Below are positions 6,211-12,604 of a stretch of DNA of 12,604 nucleotides, piece after piece. The position numbers and the translations under genes were made by a program. Every line of letters starts with the position of its first letter. The first letter of the stretch is position 1. The DNA is from DATAXP01 sp036272935 (GTDB lineage: Bacteria; Planctomycetota; Planctomycetia; Pirellulales; PNKZ01): assembly GCA_036272935.1 (NCBI GenBank), contig DATAXP010000015.1, positions 1 through 12,604 of the forward strand. Direction: 5' to 3'. The notes below the pieces were generated by a model, which ran no database searches, was not told where the DNA came from, and saw only the letters and a list, made by a program, of their open reading frames with translations.

Positions 6211-7176
6211 TTAGCGTCGCCACGTCTCGACATCGCGCAACACGGTTTGCATCGCGCGGGCCGGATCGGCATCGGTCGCTTCGAATTGGCGAGTGTTGTT
6301 CGGATTCCCGGCTACGGCCATCTTGCAGTGAAACCGATACTGAATGCCCCCGGTGCCCAAGGTTTCGAGCAAATAATACGTTGCGCCCAGCTCACGCAAC
6401 CGCTGCTGAATTGCCGCGAACCAGTCGTTCGTCATGAGGCCTTGGGCCGCGGGCAATGATGTGCCGGCAGCGGCGGCAATCGGTGCCGGCGAAACAGGGT
6501 CGGCGGCTGCGTTGGTGCTGGGCAGCACGCCGCGGCGGCGCGACGGAATGCCTCGCGATCCCATGCGAACCGGCGCCCCGTCCACCCGTTTTGTCACGCT
6601 ATTCGCCGGATCGCTTTGAAGCCCGCCGGCTGTGGCTGCGATAGAATCGGCAGCAACCGGTGCGCTCCATTTCTCGGCCAGTGCAGCGAGCTCCGGACCA
6701 GGAGCGTCAGCCGAAGGATTAAAACCCGCGGGTGCCAACGGCAGCGGCGGCGGGGCAATGGCCGTGGGGGCCATCGATGCCGCCCCGACAGGCGCCTCGG
6801 CCATTGGCTGCATCGACTGCTCTTCGGGTGCGTTGCCGGTTGCTGCCGGCGGCGTCATCCAGGTTCCCGCCATCGAATCGTTCCGCCCCGGCGAAGAATG
6901 ACCGAAGTCGGACGACTGGAGGCGACCGCTCGAAGCGCGCGTCGAAGTGCTGCCGAGTGTCACCCAGGAGGTGCCAAAAATGGCCAACAAGGGCACGACG
7001 ATCATGCAAGCCAGCGTAACCAGTACCCGCATGGCCATGACACTTGAGGGTTGCATGCCGTTGATCCTCTTTGCGATGCGGGCTTTGCGATGTGGCGCAG
7101 TGGCCGCCTGCTCGGCAACCATCCGAGCTCGGTGCGGCTGGTCGCGCAGCCATAAGTCGGCCAAGGGGCGGATCAT
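6211..7176 (-). CDS. Membrane-anchored protein of unknown function with a conserved-looking C-terminal domain
   Basis: From ATG at 7176 the protein has 321 residues; an AGAGGG about 9 nt upstream supports this start over the GTG-type extension to 7305, whose translation is not protein-like. Residues 1-48 are polar with a basic HRKARIAKR patch. A single hydrophobic helix follows at about 50-70 (VLVTLACMIVVPLLAIFG). Residues about 75-245 are rich in Ala, Pro, Ser and Gly and probably disordered. The last 74 residues form a compact domain, from WFAAIQQRLRELGATYYLLE through YRFHCKMAV to FEATDADPARAMQTVLRDVE. The basic patch predicts N-terminus inside and the domain outside. I recall similar C-terminal domains in hypothetical planctomycete proteins but know no function. 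It is first in the minus-strand gene series that leads to scpB. Confidence 0.75.
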   Translation of the reverse strand: MIRPLADLWLRDQPHRARMVAEQAATAPHRKARIAKRINGMQPSSVMAMRVLVTLACMIVVPLLAIFGTSWVTLGSTSTRASSGRLQSSDFGHSSPGRNDSMAGTWMTPPAATGNAPEEQSMQPMAEAPVGAASMAPTAIAPPPLPLAPAGFNPSADAPGPELAALAEKWSAPVAADSIAATAGGLQSDPANSVTKRVDGAPVRMGSRGIPSRRRGVLPSTNAAADPVSPAPIAAAAGTSLPAAQGLMTNDWFAAIQQRLRELGATYYLLETLGTGGIQYRFHCKMAVAGNPNNTRQFEATDADPARAMQTVLRDVETWRR

Positions 7177-7276
7177 ACGGACCGTCCCTCTGCGAGGCAA
7201 CGTCAATTGCCAAAGGCGTTTCAGCTGACTGATCGCGACACCGAGGGGGCACAATCGACGTCGCTGCTGGCAAGGG

Positions 7277-7282
7277 TATAAT
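7277..7282 (+). promoter_or_regulatory. TATAAT -10 box for the cytochrome operon
   Basis: A perfect TATAAT lies 37 bp before the ATG at 7320 in the 143-bp divergent region. No convincing -35 was seen: at 17-bp spacing the hexamer is ATCGAC. It would drive the three-gene plus-strand operon. The opposite-strand gene at 7176 must also be expressed from this region, but I see no clear promoter for it. Confidence 0.4.
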
Positions 7283-7319
7283 AAAGTTTTGCGGGTTCTG
7301 CCCATCCCGTTGGGTGCCT

Positions 7320-9638
7320 ATGCGCTCGATTGCGAAGACGACGGCCCCGTTTGTACTTGCGCTGCTCGGGGCTTACCGCTCGATGGCCGCTGAGCCGGCT
7401 GTGACTCCCACCGACGACCCCTTCGTTCGCGAAATTCGCCCCCTGGTGGTGCAGTATTGCGCCGCATGCCACGGAGGCACGAAGCCCAAGGCTGACCTCG
7501 CGTTGGATTCGTACCATGATGCGGCAGCGTTGGCCGCCGACCGCCGCGTATGGGAAGGGGTGCTCGAAAATCTTCGAACGCACGTCATGCCCCCGGAGGG
7601 GAAGCCGCAACCCTCGGCGTCCGAGCGCCAGTGGCTGGTCAAGCTAATCGAAGCAGAATTGGAGCGTCACCAAGGCCCCCGCTCTCCCGGCCGCGTCACG
7701 ATGCGCCGGCTCAACCGTGCGGAGTACAACAACACGATTCGCGACTTAATGGGAGTCGACGTTCGTCTGGCCGACGATTTTCCCTCAGACGACGTGGGCT
7801 ACGGCTTCGACAATATCGGCGACGTGCTGTCGCTGCCCCCCATTCTGTTCGAGAAGTATTTGGCCGCTGCGGAGAAGATTGCGACAACGGCCGTCCTGGC
7901 CCCCGAAACCGCGTCGCCGTTGGTGACGCGCATCGAGGCCGGCAAGTTGCACTCCACGGTCCGTCAAAACGCCAACGGTGATCTGAACACCAATGGCGAG
8001 CTGTTCACCGACTTCGAATTTGCTCGGCCGGGTCAGTACAAGATTCGACTCTCGGTTCACGGCGACCAGGCGGGCAACGAGTTGCCGCACCTGGTCGTCA
8101 AGCTTGGGGACAGTGCGATCGGGGCGTTCGACATCGCCGCCAAGCGCCACTCGCCGCGGGAGTATCATCTCGAGTTCACTGCGACGCCCGGCAAGCAAAA
8201 GCTCGCGCTGGCATTTGCTAACGACTTTTACGATCCGGGCGCCGCCGATCCTCACCAGCGCGACCGCAATCTGACGATTGATTGGATCGAGATTGTCTCC
8301 CCTCGATCGTTCGCCCCCGAAGACCTGCCGGCAACGCATCGACGGTTAGTCACCTGCCGCCCCAATGAACCTTCCCAGCGGCTCGATTGCGCGCGGCAGA
8401 TCGTGCATCAATTTGCAGGGCGCGCCTTCCGCCGTCCGCCGCAGCAAGACGAAGTCGATCGGCTCGCTCGGCTGGTGACGATGGCCACCGATGCCGGCGA
8501 CAGTTTCGAGCGCGGCGTGCAGCTCGCCGTGCAGGCGACGCTCATTTCGCCGTACTTCTTGTTTCGCGTCGAAAAGGAACGCCCGGCCGATGACGCACAG
8601 TCTGCCTATGCGCTCGACGATTACGAATTGGCATCGCGGCTGTCGTATTTCCTGTGGAGCAGCATGCCCGATGACGAGTTGTTCGCCGCGGCGAGCAAGG
8701 GCAACCTTCGCCTCCCGGAAGCCCTGGCGCAACAGGCCAAGCGCATGCTCGCCGACCGACGGGCCCAAGCATTCGTCGAGAACTTCTCCGGCCAATGGCT
8801 GCAAACGCGGAACCTGAGCGTCGTTTCGCCAGCGGGCGAGGTGTTCGACACCTTCGACCAGAAGCTGGCCGACGACATGCGCACCGAAACCGAGATGTTG
8901 TTCGCCGCCATCGTGCGCGAGGATCGCAGCATTCTCGACTTTCTCGACGCCGATTTCACGTTCGTCAACCAGCGGCTAGCCGAACACTACGGGATGAAGG
9001 ATATCCAGGGGAACGAGTTCCGCCGCGTCACGCTCGACGATCGCCGACGTGGAGGCGTGGTCACGCTGGCCAGCGTGCTGACGGTGACGTCGAACCCGAC
9101 GCGCACCAGCCCGGTAAAGCGCGGCAAATGGATCCTCGAAAACATCTTCGGTGCCCCTCCTCCGCCGCCGCCACCGGACGTGCCAGAACTCAACGAGAGC
9201 AAAAAGGCTATGGCTAGCGCGCCACTGCGCGTGCGGCTCGAAGCACATCGCGCCATTCCGGCCTGCGCCAGTTGCCATGCCCGCATGGACCCGCTGGGAT
9301 TTGGTCTGGAAAACTTCGACGGAATCGGCGCCTGGCGCGAGGCCGACGGGCACTTCGAGATCGACGCCTCCGGGACGCTACCCGACGGCCGGACGTTCCG
9401 CGGTCCTAGCGAACTCAAAGCGTTGCTGAAAGAGAACAAGGACCAGTTTGCCGCATGCCTGGCCGAGAAGCTGCTCACCTACGCCATCGGTCGGGGGCTG
9501 GAGTACCGTGACAAGTACGCCGTCAACGCGATCGTCATGGCGACGGCCGCCGACGGCTACCGTTTCTCGGCACTATTGTCGGCGGTCGTCGGCAGCGATC
9601 CGTTCACCAAGCGTGATACCGCAGGAACCATTCGATGA
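7320..9638 (+). CDS. Secreted di-heme cytochrome c protein, DUF1587/1595/1592/1588/1585 architecture
   Basis: A 772-residue exported protein of a family that is greatly expanded in Planctomycetes; its substrate is not established. A signal peptide (APFVLALLGAYRSMAA) ends near residue 24. The N-terminal cytochrome c domain has CAACH at 47-51 and HVMPP at 88-92, the Met being the likely sixth heme ligand. DUF1587 follows with MRRLNRAEYNNTIRDLMG (about 128-145). Then comes a beta-rich, carbohydrate-binding-like domain (about 205-328), DUF1595 (GRAFRRPPQQDEVDRL), DUF1592 (DDYELASRLSYFLWSSMPDD), DUF1588 (TSNPTRTSPVKRGKWILENI) with a Pro-rich APPPPPPPDVPEL, a second heme site CASCH at 649-653 in the ACASCHARMDPLGFGLENFD motif, and DUF1585 to the end. 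ATG at 7320 is preferred to the GTG at 7314. Its stop overlaps the DUF1552 start by 4 bp. A redox-linked periplasmic enzyme is likely; polysaccharide as target is inference only. Confidence 0.93.
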   Translation: MRSIAKTTAPFVLALLGAYRSMAAEPAVTPTDDPFVREIRPLVVQYCAACHGGTKPKADLALDSYHDAAALAADRRVWEGVLENLRTHVMPPEGKPQPSASERQWLVKLIEAELERHQGPRSPGRVTMRRLNRAEYNNTIRDLMGVDVRLADDFPSDDVGYGFDNIGDVLSLPPILFEKYLAAAEKIATTAVLAPETASPLVTRIEAGKLHSTVRQNANGDLNTNGELFTDFEFARPGQYKIRLSVHGDQAGNELPHLVVKLGDSAIGAFDIAAKRHSPREYHLEFTATPGKQKLALAFANDFYDPGAADPHQRDRNLTIDWIEIVSPRSFAPEDLPATHRRLVTCRPNEPSQRLDCARQIVHQFAGRAFRRPPQQDEVDRLARLVTMATDAGDSFERGVQLAVQATLISPYFLFRVEKERPADDAQSAYALDDYELASRLSYFLWSSMPDDELFAAASKGNLRLPEALAQQAKRMLADRRAQAFVENFSGQWLQTRNLSVVSPAGEVFDTFDQKLADDMRTETEMLFAAIVREDRSILDFLDADFTFVNQRLAEHYGMKDIQGNEFRRVTLDDRRRGGVVTLASVLTVTSNPTRTSPVKRGKWILENIFGAPPPPPPPDVPELNESKKAMASAPLRVRLEAHRAIPACASCHARMDPLGFGLENFDGIGAWREADGHFEIDASGTLPDGRTFRGPSELKALLKENKDQFAACLAEKLLTYAIGRGLEYRDKYAVNAIVMATAADGYRFSALLSAVVGSDPFTKRDTAGTIR
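9623..9626 (+). promoter_or_regulatory. Ribosome binding site inside the cytochrome gene
   Basis: AGGA lies 8 nt before the ATG at 9635, within the last codons of the cytochrome gene. With the ATGA overlap it implies translational coupling of the two genes. It is one of the clearer Shine-Dalgarno sequences in the window. Confidence 0.5.
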
Positions 9639-10993
9639 AATCGATCTCGCGACGCAGCGTGCTGCGCGGCCTGGGGACCGCCATTGCCTTGCCGTGGATG
9701 GAATCGCTGACCGCGCTTGGCCGGTCGGTTCGTGCCGCGGCTGTCGAGGCGTCCTCGCCGGTGCGGTTGGCGTTTCTGATGGTCCCCAACGGCGCGCACA
9801 TGGCCGAGTGGACCCCTGAAAGCGAAGGAGAACATTACGATTTGCCGTCCATTCTCGGACCGCTAGCGCCGGTGAAGCAGGACGTGCTGGTCCTTTCGGG
9901 GCTCGCCCAGGACGGTGCCGCGGCGCATGGCGATGGCGGCGGCGATCATGCACGTTCGGCCGCCTGCTTCCTGACTGGCGTGCATCCACGGAAGACGCAC
10001 GGGGCGAACATTCGCGTCGGCGTGAGCGTCGATCAGTGCGCGGCAAAGACTCTCGGCGTCTTCACCCACCTTCCGTCGTTGGAACTGGGCATCGAACGCG
10101 GCGGCAACGCCGGCAATTGCGATTCGGGGTACAGTTGCGCCTACTCGTCGAACATGTCGTGGCGCGGTGAAGCGACCCCCAGCGGCAAGGAAATTAACCC
10201 GCGGCTGGTGTTCGAACGGCTCTTCACAGCCGGCGATGGCAATGCGGTCGGCGAGAGCCAGGAGAAGCGTCGGCAGTATCGCAAAAGCGTGCTCGATTTC
10301 GTCGCCGGCGACGCAGCCCGGCTGCGCCGTGACCTGGCAGGGACCGACCAGCAGAAACTCGACGAGTATCTGACCGGAGTGCGCGAGATCGAGCAGCGCA
10401 TCGAGCACGCTAGCCAATATGCCGAGATCAAGCCGCCCGAGAGCTACACGAAGCCCGACGGCATTCCCGATGATTTTCAGGACCACGTGCGGCTGATGTG
10501 CGATCTGATGGCCGTGGCATTCCAGGCCGACGTGACGCGCGTCTGCACGTTCATGTTCGGCAACGAAGCCAGCCAGCGGGCCTACAAGAACCTCGGCATC
10601 TCCGACGGGCACCATGAGATTTCGCACCACGGCGGCAATCGCGATAAGCAGGAAAAGATCGCCCGCATCAACCGGTTCCACGTGGAACAATTTGCCTATC
10701 TCCTCGAGCGGCTCAAAGGGATTCGCGAAGGCGATCACACGCTGCTCGATCAGTGCATGATCGTGTACGGCAGCGGCATCAGCGACGGCAACCGGCACAA
10801 TCACGATAACCTGCCGATCGTGCTGGCCGGTCGCGGCGGTGGGTCGATCAAGCCCGGCCGACACGTTCGCTATCCCGAGCGGACACCGCTCACCAACCTG
10901 TATCTGTCGATGCTCGATCGCGTGGGGGCGGGCGTCGAGCGGTTGGGCGACAGTACCGGCCGGCTGCCGCGGCTCGCGCGAGCCCAAGGGTGA
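9635..10993 (+). CDS. DUF1552 protein, Tat-exported
   Basis: A 452-residue protein of the DUF1552 family, found mostly beside DUF1592-type cytochromes in Planctomycetes and relatives; its reaction is unknown. The N-terminus SRRSVLRGLGTAIALPWMES is a twin-arginine signal (Arg6-Arg7, then a hydrophobic stretch), so it is exported folded, as expected for a cofactor- or metal-containing enzyme. Conserved-looking segments are RLAFLMVPNGAHMAEWTP (about 44-61), DHARSAACFLTGVHP (about 108-122), NCDSGYSCAYSSNMSWRG, HHEISHHGG and the C-terminal YGSGISDGNRHNHDNLPIVL. These His- and Asp-rich patches and the SDGNRHNHDNLP region recall the alkaline-phosphatase-like fold of the related DUF1501 group; that is inference. 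It starts inside the stop of the cytochrome gene (ATGA) and ends 4 bp before the hydrolase gene. Confidence 0.93.
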   Translation: MKSISRRSVLRGLGTAIALPWMESLTALGRSVRAAAVEASSPVRLAFLMVPNGAHMAEWTPESEGEHYDLPSILGPLAPVKQDVLVLSGLAQDGAAAHGDGGGDHARSAACFLTGVHPRKTHGANIRVGVSVDQCAAKTLGVFTHLPSLELGIERGGNAGNCDSGYSCAYSSNMSWRGEATPSGKEINPRLVFERLFTAGDGNAVGESQEKRRQYRKSVLDFVAGDAARLRRDLAGTDQQKLDEYLTGVREIEQRIEHASQYAEIKPPESYTKPDGIPDDFQDHVRLMCDLMAVAFQADVTRVCTFMFGNEASQRAYKNLGISDGHHEISHHGGNRDKQEKIARINRFHVEQFAYLLERLKGIREGDHTLLDQCMIVYGSGISDGNRHNHDNLPIVLAGRGGGSIKPGRHVRYPERTPLTNLYLSMLDRVGAGVERLGDSTGRLPRLARAQG

Positions 10994-10997
10994 GCCG

Positions 10998-11759
10998 ATG
11001 GCCAGTGTGAGCGGCGAGAGCGGCACCTGGTCGACCGTCGAGCTAGCGGGGCATCCTTGCGACGTGTTCGAACCGGCCCAACGCAACCCGCATGGCTACG
11101 CCCTGATCTACTTGCACGGTGTCCACCTGGCGCGGCTGGAGCGCAATGCGATCTATACCGAGCTTTTCGCCCGCCACGGGCTGCCGGTCGTCGTCCCACA
11201 CACCGGGCGGAGCTGGTGGACCGACAAGATTTGCCCGGAGTTTGATCCGGCAGTGACGGCCGAGGCGCACGTCCTGAAAAATGTGCTGCCGTTCGTGGCC
11301 GAGCGCTGGGGTGCTGTGCCCCCGCACATCGCGCTGTTGGGGACGAGCATGGGCGGCCAGGGCGCGCTGCGCTTCGCGTTTAAGCATCCGAACATCTTTC
11401 CGATCCTCGCTGCCTTGGCACCGGCGATCGATTACCAGATCCGCTTTGGCGATCCGGACGAAGAGACGCTCCACCTGATGTACCCCGATGCCGAGGCGGT
11501 TCGCCAGGACACGGCAACGCTGCACGTCCATCCGCTCAATTGGCCGCGCAATCTCTGGTTCTGCTGTGATCCGGCCGACCATCGCTGGCACGAAAGCGCG
11601 GAGCGGCTGCGCATGAAGCTCGCGGCGCTAGGCATCCCACACGATTACGACCTGGAAACCAGCGCCGGCGGCCACGGCTGGCAGTACTACGACCACATGG
11701 CCCCGCGCGCCATGGCGTTCATCGCCGAGCGCCTGGAGCGCGAACGGCTGCGGGTTTGA
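10998..11759 (+). CDS. Alpha/beta hydrolase, esterase-like
   Basis: A 253-residue serine hydrolase with a complete triad in view: Ser117 in the nucleophile elbow GTSMGGQGA, an acid at Asp191 or Asp194 in CCDPADHRW, and His226 in SAGGHGWQYYDHM. The oxyanion region is ALIYLHGVHL (about 35-44). ATG at 10998 is chosen because AAGGG lies 7 nt upstream and the gene then follows the DUF1552 stop by only 4 bp; the frame is open further upstream but there it overlaps DUF1552. There is no signal peptide or membrane helix, so it looks cytoplasmic, in contrast to its two exported operon partners. Overall resemblance is to the esterase D/putative esterase group. The substrate is unknown; hydrolysis of an ester made or imported by the operon is an inference. 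Confidence 0.9.
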   Translation: MASVSGESGTWSTVELAGHPCDVFEPAQRNPHGYALIYLHGVHLARLERNAIYTELFARHGLPVVVPHTGRSWWTDKICPEFDPAVTAEAHVLKNVLPFVAERWGAVPPHIALLGTSMGGQGALRFAFKHPNIFPILAALAPAIDYQIRFGDPDEETLHLMYPDAEAVRQDTATLHVHPLNWPRNLWFCCDPADHRWHESAERLRMKLAALGIPHDYDLETSAGGHGWQYYDHMAPRAMAFIAERLERERLRV

Positions 11760-11761
11760 AA

Positions 11762-11781
11762 GCGAACATGGCAGTGTTCGC
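11762..11781. terminator. Perfect inverted repeat after the hydrolase gene
   Basis: GCGAACA (11762-11768) and TGTTCGC (11775-11781) form a perfect 7-bp stem with a 6-nt loop, 2 bp after the hydrolase stop codon. No T-run follows. It could end the three-gene operon, or, lying about 20 bp before the -10 candidate of the toxin-antitoxin unit, serve as its operator. Confidence 0.4.
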
Positions 11782-11801
11782 GTCCATGAAGCTATTTGAG
11801 G

Positions 11802-11807
11802 TAGAAT
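11802..11807 (+). promoter_or_regulatory. Candidate -10 box of the toxin-antitoxin unit
   Basis: TAGAAT (five of six matches to TATAAT) lies 29 bp before the ATG at 11837. No convincing -35 was found. The inverted repeat at 11762-11781 ends 20 bp upstream, a position where a bound repressor could interfere. Confidence 0.35.
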
Positions 11808-11836
11808 AGTGGTGTGATCTGGCCCGCGAGTGTGCG

Positions 11837-12121
11837 ATGGAAATCCGCTTCTACGTCGACGCGGAAACCAGTGAGCCGCATATTTATGGGCACGGCGTCT
11901 CGGAGGATGAAGTTCGCCAGGCAATGCGTGCCCCGGGCGACGATTACCCCGCGGCACGCGACTCCCGAATGAAGCTTGGGCAGACCATGGCCGGCCGATA
12001 TTTGCAAGTGATCTACGTGCCCGACGTGGAGCCCGACAGCATTTTCGTGATCACCGCTTACGAACTGCGTGGCAAAGCAAAAGCCGCCTTTCGTCGTCGG
12101 AGGCGAAGGAAACCACAATGA
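11837..12121 (+). CDS. BrnT/DUF4258-like putative toxin
   Basis: A 94-residue basic protein. The pattern HIYGHGVSEDEV, then MKLGQTMAGRYLQVIYVPD, then IFVITAYEL and a basic tail (FRRRRRRKP) matches the order seen in BrnT and DUF4258 proteins: a His-Gly-Val segment, a G-x-T-x-x-G-R-x-L-x-V-x-Y strand pair and an I-x-V-I-T-A strand. BrnT proteins have a RelE-like fold and act as ribonucleases. The stop overlaps the next gene by 4 bp (ATGA), typical of a type II toxin-antitoxin pair, here with the toxin first as in brnTA. The Shine-Dalgarno is weak (GAG at short distance). A non-toxin DUF4258 protein is possible; activity cannot be judged from sequence. Confidence 0.75.
   Translation: MEIRFYVDAETSEPHIYGHGVSEDEVRQAMRAPGDDYPAARDSRMKLGQTMAGRYLQVIYVPDVEPDSIFVITAYELRGKAKAAFRRRRRRKPQ
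12106..12110 (+). promoter_or_regulatory. Strong ribosome binding site for the antitoxin-like gene
   Basis: AAGGA lies 7 nt before the ATG at 12118, inside the 3' end of the toxin-like gene. It is clearly stronger than the toxin's own site, in line with the usual excess of antitoxin over toxin. Confidence 0.5.
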
Positions 12122-12318
12122 GCGAACAGAAGTTCCCGCCCGGTTGGGATGAAGCACGCGTCCGCGATGTGATTGCTCGCCACGAGAACCAAACTGAGGA
12201 CGAGCAATTCGCCGAAATTGAGGCCGCCGGCGAAGCAGAGAACGTGACGATGATGGCGGTTCCAACGGAATTGGCCGCCGAAGTCCGTGCGCTGCTCGCG
12301 AAGAAGCGAAGCGCTTGA
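12118..12318 (+). CDS. Small antitoxin-like partner protein
   Basis: A 66-residue, acidic protein beginning MSEQKFPPGWDEARVRDVIA and containing HENQTEDEQFAEIEAAGE, followed by VPTELAAEVRALLAKKRSA. The PGWDExRVRxVI...QTEDE pattern is one I recall from small proteins that follow BrnT/DUF4258-type genes in cyanobacteria and planctomycetes. The C-terminal helix (VPTELAAEVRALLAKK) resembles the end of many antitoxins. The acidic charge complements the basic toxin-like partner. It overlaps the toxin gene by 4 bp and has its own good ribosome site. No DNA-binding fold is evident, so repression of the operon is uncertain. Confidence 0.72.
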   Translation: MSEQKFPPGWDEARVRDVIARHENQTEDEQFAEIEAAGEAENVTMMAVPTELAAEVRALLAKKRSA

Positions 12319-12341
12319 GACCTCTCGCCCGCGCACCTTTT

Positions 12342-12366
12342 GCGAATTGACCGTCAATGAATTCGC
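12342..12366. terminator. Nested palindrome after the antitoxin-like gene
   Basis: GCGAATT (12342-12348) pairs with AATTCGC (12360-12366) around an 11-nt loop. Inside, ATTGAC and GTCAAT (12346-12358) form a second perfect palindrome with a 1-nt centre. The two structures share bases and would compete. It begins 23 bp after the stop at 12318, so it may end the transcript; without a T-run this is tentative. Confidence 0.35.
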
Positions 12367-12552
12367 GCACGGCTTGGCGCGCACGGCACGTCTAGTCCTT
12401 AAACAAGCGAAGGCCGACCGCGTGGAGTGGCGTTTTCTCCGTCCGTCATGAAGCGCAATGCCGAGCGGGCCGACGCCCCTCGGCGTGGTGGTGAAGGTCG
12501 GATTGTGGTCGGGCATGGTCGAGTGCTTTCTGGGGTTCGACGTGGCGGCGGA

Positions 12553-12572
12553 CCGGAGCATCCGGACTCCGG
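12553..12572. repeat. GC-rich hairpin with CCGGA elements
   Basis: CCGGAG (12553-12558) and CTCCGG (12567-12572) form a perfect 6-bp stem with the loop CATCCGGA, which itself contains the palindrome TCCGGA. It could be a terminator or part of a dispersed intergenic repeat. No T-run follows. Confidence 0.4.
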
Positions 12573-12604
12573 CTTCGGGGGTTCTCGCGTCAACACCGTA
12601 AGTG

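Larger units (their letters stand above)
12319..12604. other. Region after the toxin-antitoxin unit, no firm gene
   Basis: Contains nested palindromes at 12342-12366, a direct repeat GCGCACGGC at 12365-12373 and 12379-12387, and a hairpin at 12553-12572. A plus-strand frame from ATG at 12448 is open to the right edge (52 codons), Gly/Arg-rich with no ribosome site and no known motif. A minus-strand frame over the same bases is also open, with Pro/Arg-rich content. Both look like GC-rich non-coding sequence, but a partial gene cannot be excluded. Confidence 0.45.

Noticed and set aside
7185..7319. N-terminal extension of the membrane protein to 7305
   Set aside because: The extra 43 residues are basic and not family-like, and the ATG at 7176 has an AGAGGG at suitable distance.
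9863..11086. 407-codon minus-strand frame
   Set aside because: It is antisense to the DUF1552 gene, which has a Tat signal, a ribosome site and family motifs. The shadow arises from high GC at third positions.
12058..12561. 167-codon minus-strand frame
   Set aside because: It covers the antitoxin-like gene in antisense, is Arg-rich and has no ribosome site; the plus-strand gene pair with its ATGA overlap explains the region better.

Overview
The window looks like a chromosomal segment of a planctomycete, probably near the Pirellulales. The main reason is a secreted c-type cytochrome with the DUF1587/1595/1592/1588/1585 architecture, translationally coupled to a Tat-exported DUF1552 protein; this pair is characteristic of that phylum. 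A KdsB gene (Kdo activation, so a Gram-negative-type envelope), an ScpB with a very long acidic tail, high GC and mostly weak Shine-Dalgarno sequences fit the same picture. No rRNA, tRNA, IS element or CRISPR array was seen.

Left part (1-803): a gene on the minus strand runs off the left edge (1-128) and is not recognised. Next come about 675 bp without a convincing gene. This stretch holds a perfect TTGTACA palindrome (277-294), a cluster of five TTTGTACC-type decamers in alternating orientation (571-720) and three 15-bp tandem repeats (768-812), the last of which contains the stop codon of the next gene.

Minus-strand block (804-7176): read in transcription order, the genes are a membrane-anchored protein of unknown function with a conserved-looking C-terminal domain, scpB (chromosome condensation), kdsB (CMP-Kdo synthesis), pyrG (CTP synthase) and, after a 250-bp gap with its own candidate promoter, a FabF-like beta-ketoacyl-ACP synthase. 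PyrG makes the CTP that KdsB consumes, so these two adjacent genes form a metabolic pair; the ketosynthase adds a possible lipid or envelope link.

Plus-strand block (7320-11759): a divergent region with a perfect TATAAT leads into a tight three-gene operon (4-bp overlap, then 4-bp gap). It encodes a Sec-exported di-heme cytochrome (DUF1592 group), a Tat-exported DUF1552 protein and an alpha/beta hydrolase without an obvious signal peptide. The substrate of this system is unknown. 

Right part (11760-12604): a perfect inverted repeat follows the operon, then a two-gene unit with a 4-bp overlap that looks like a type II toxin-antitoxin module (BrnT/DUF4258-like toxin, then a 66-residue partner). 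The last 290 bp hold nested palindromes and a GC-rich hairpin but no gene I can support firmly.
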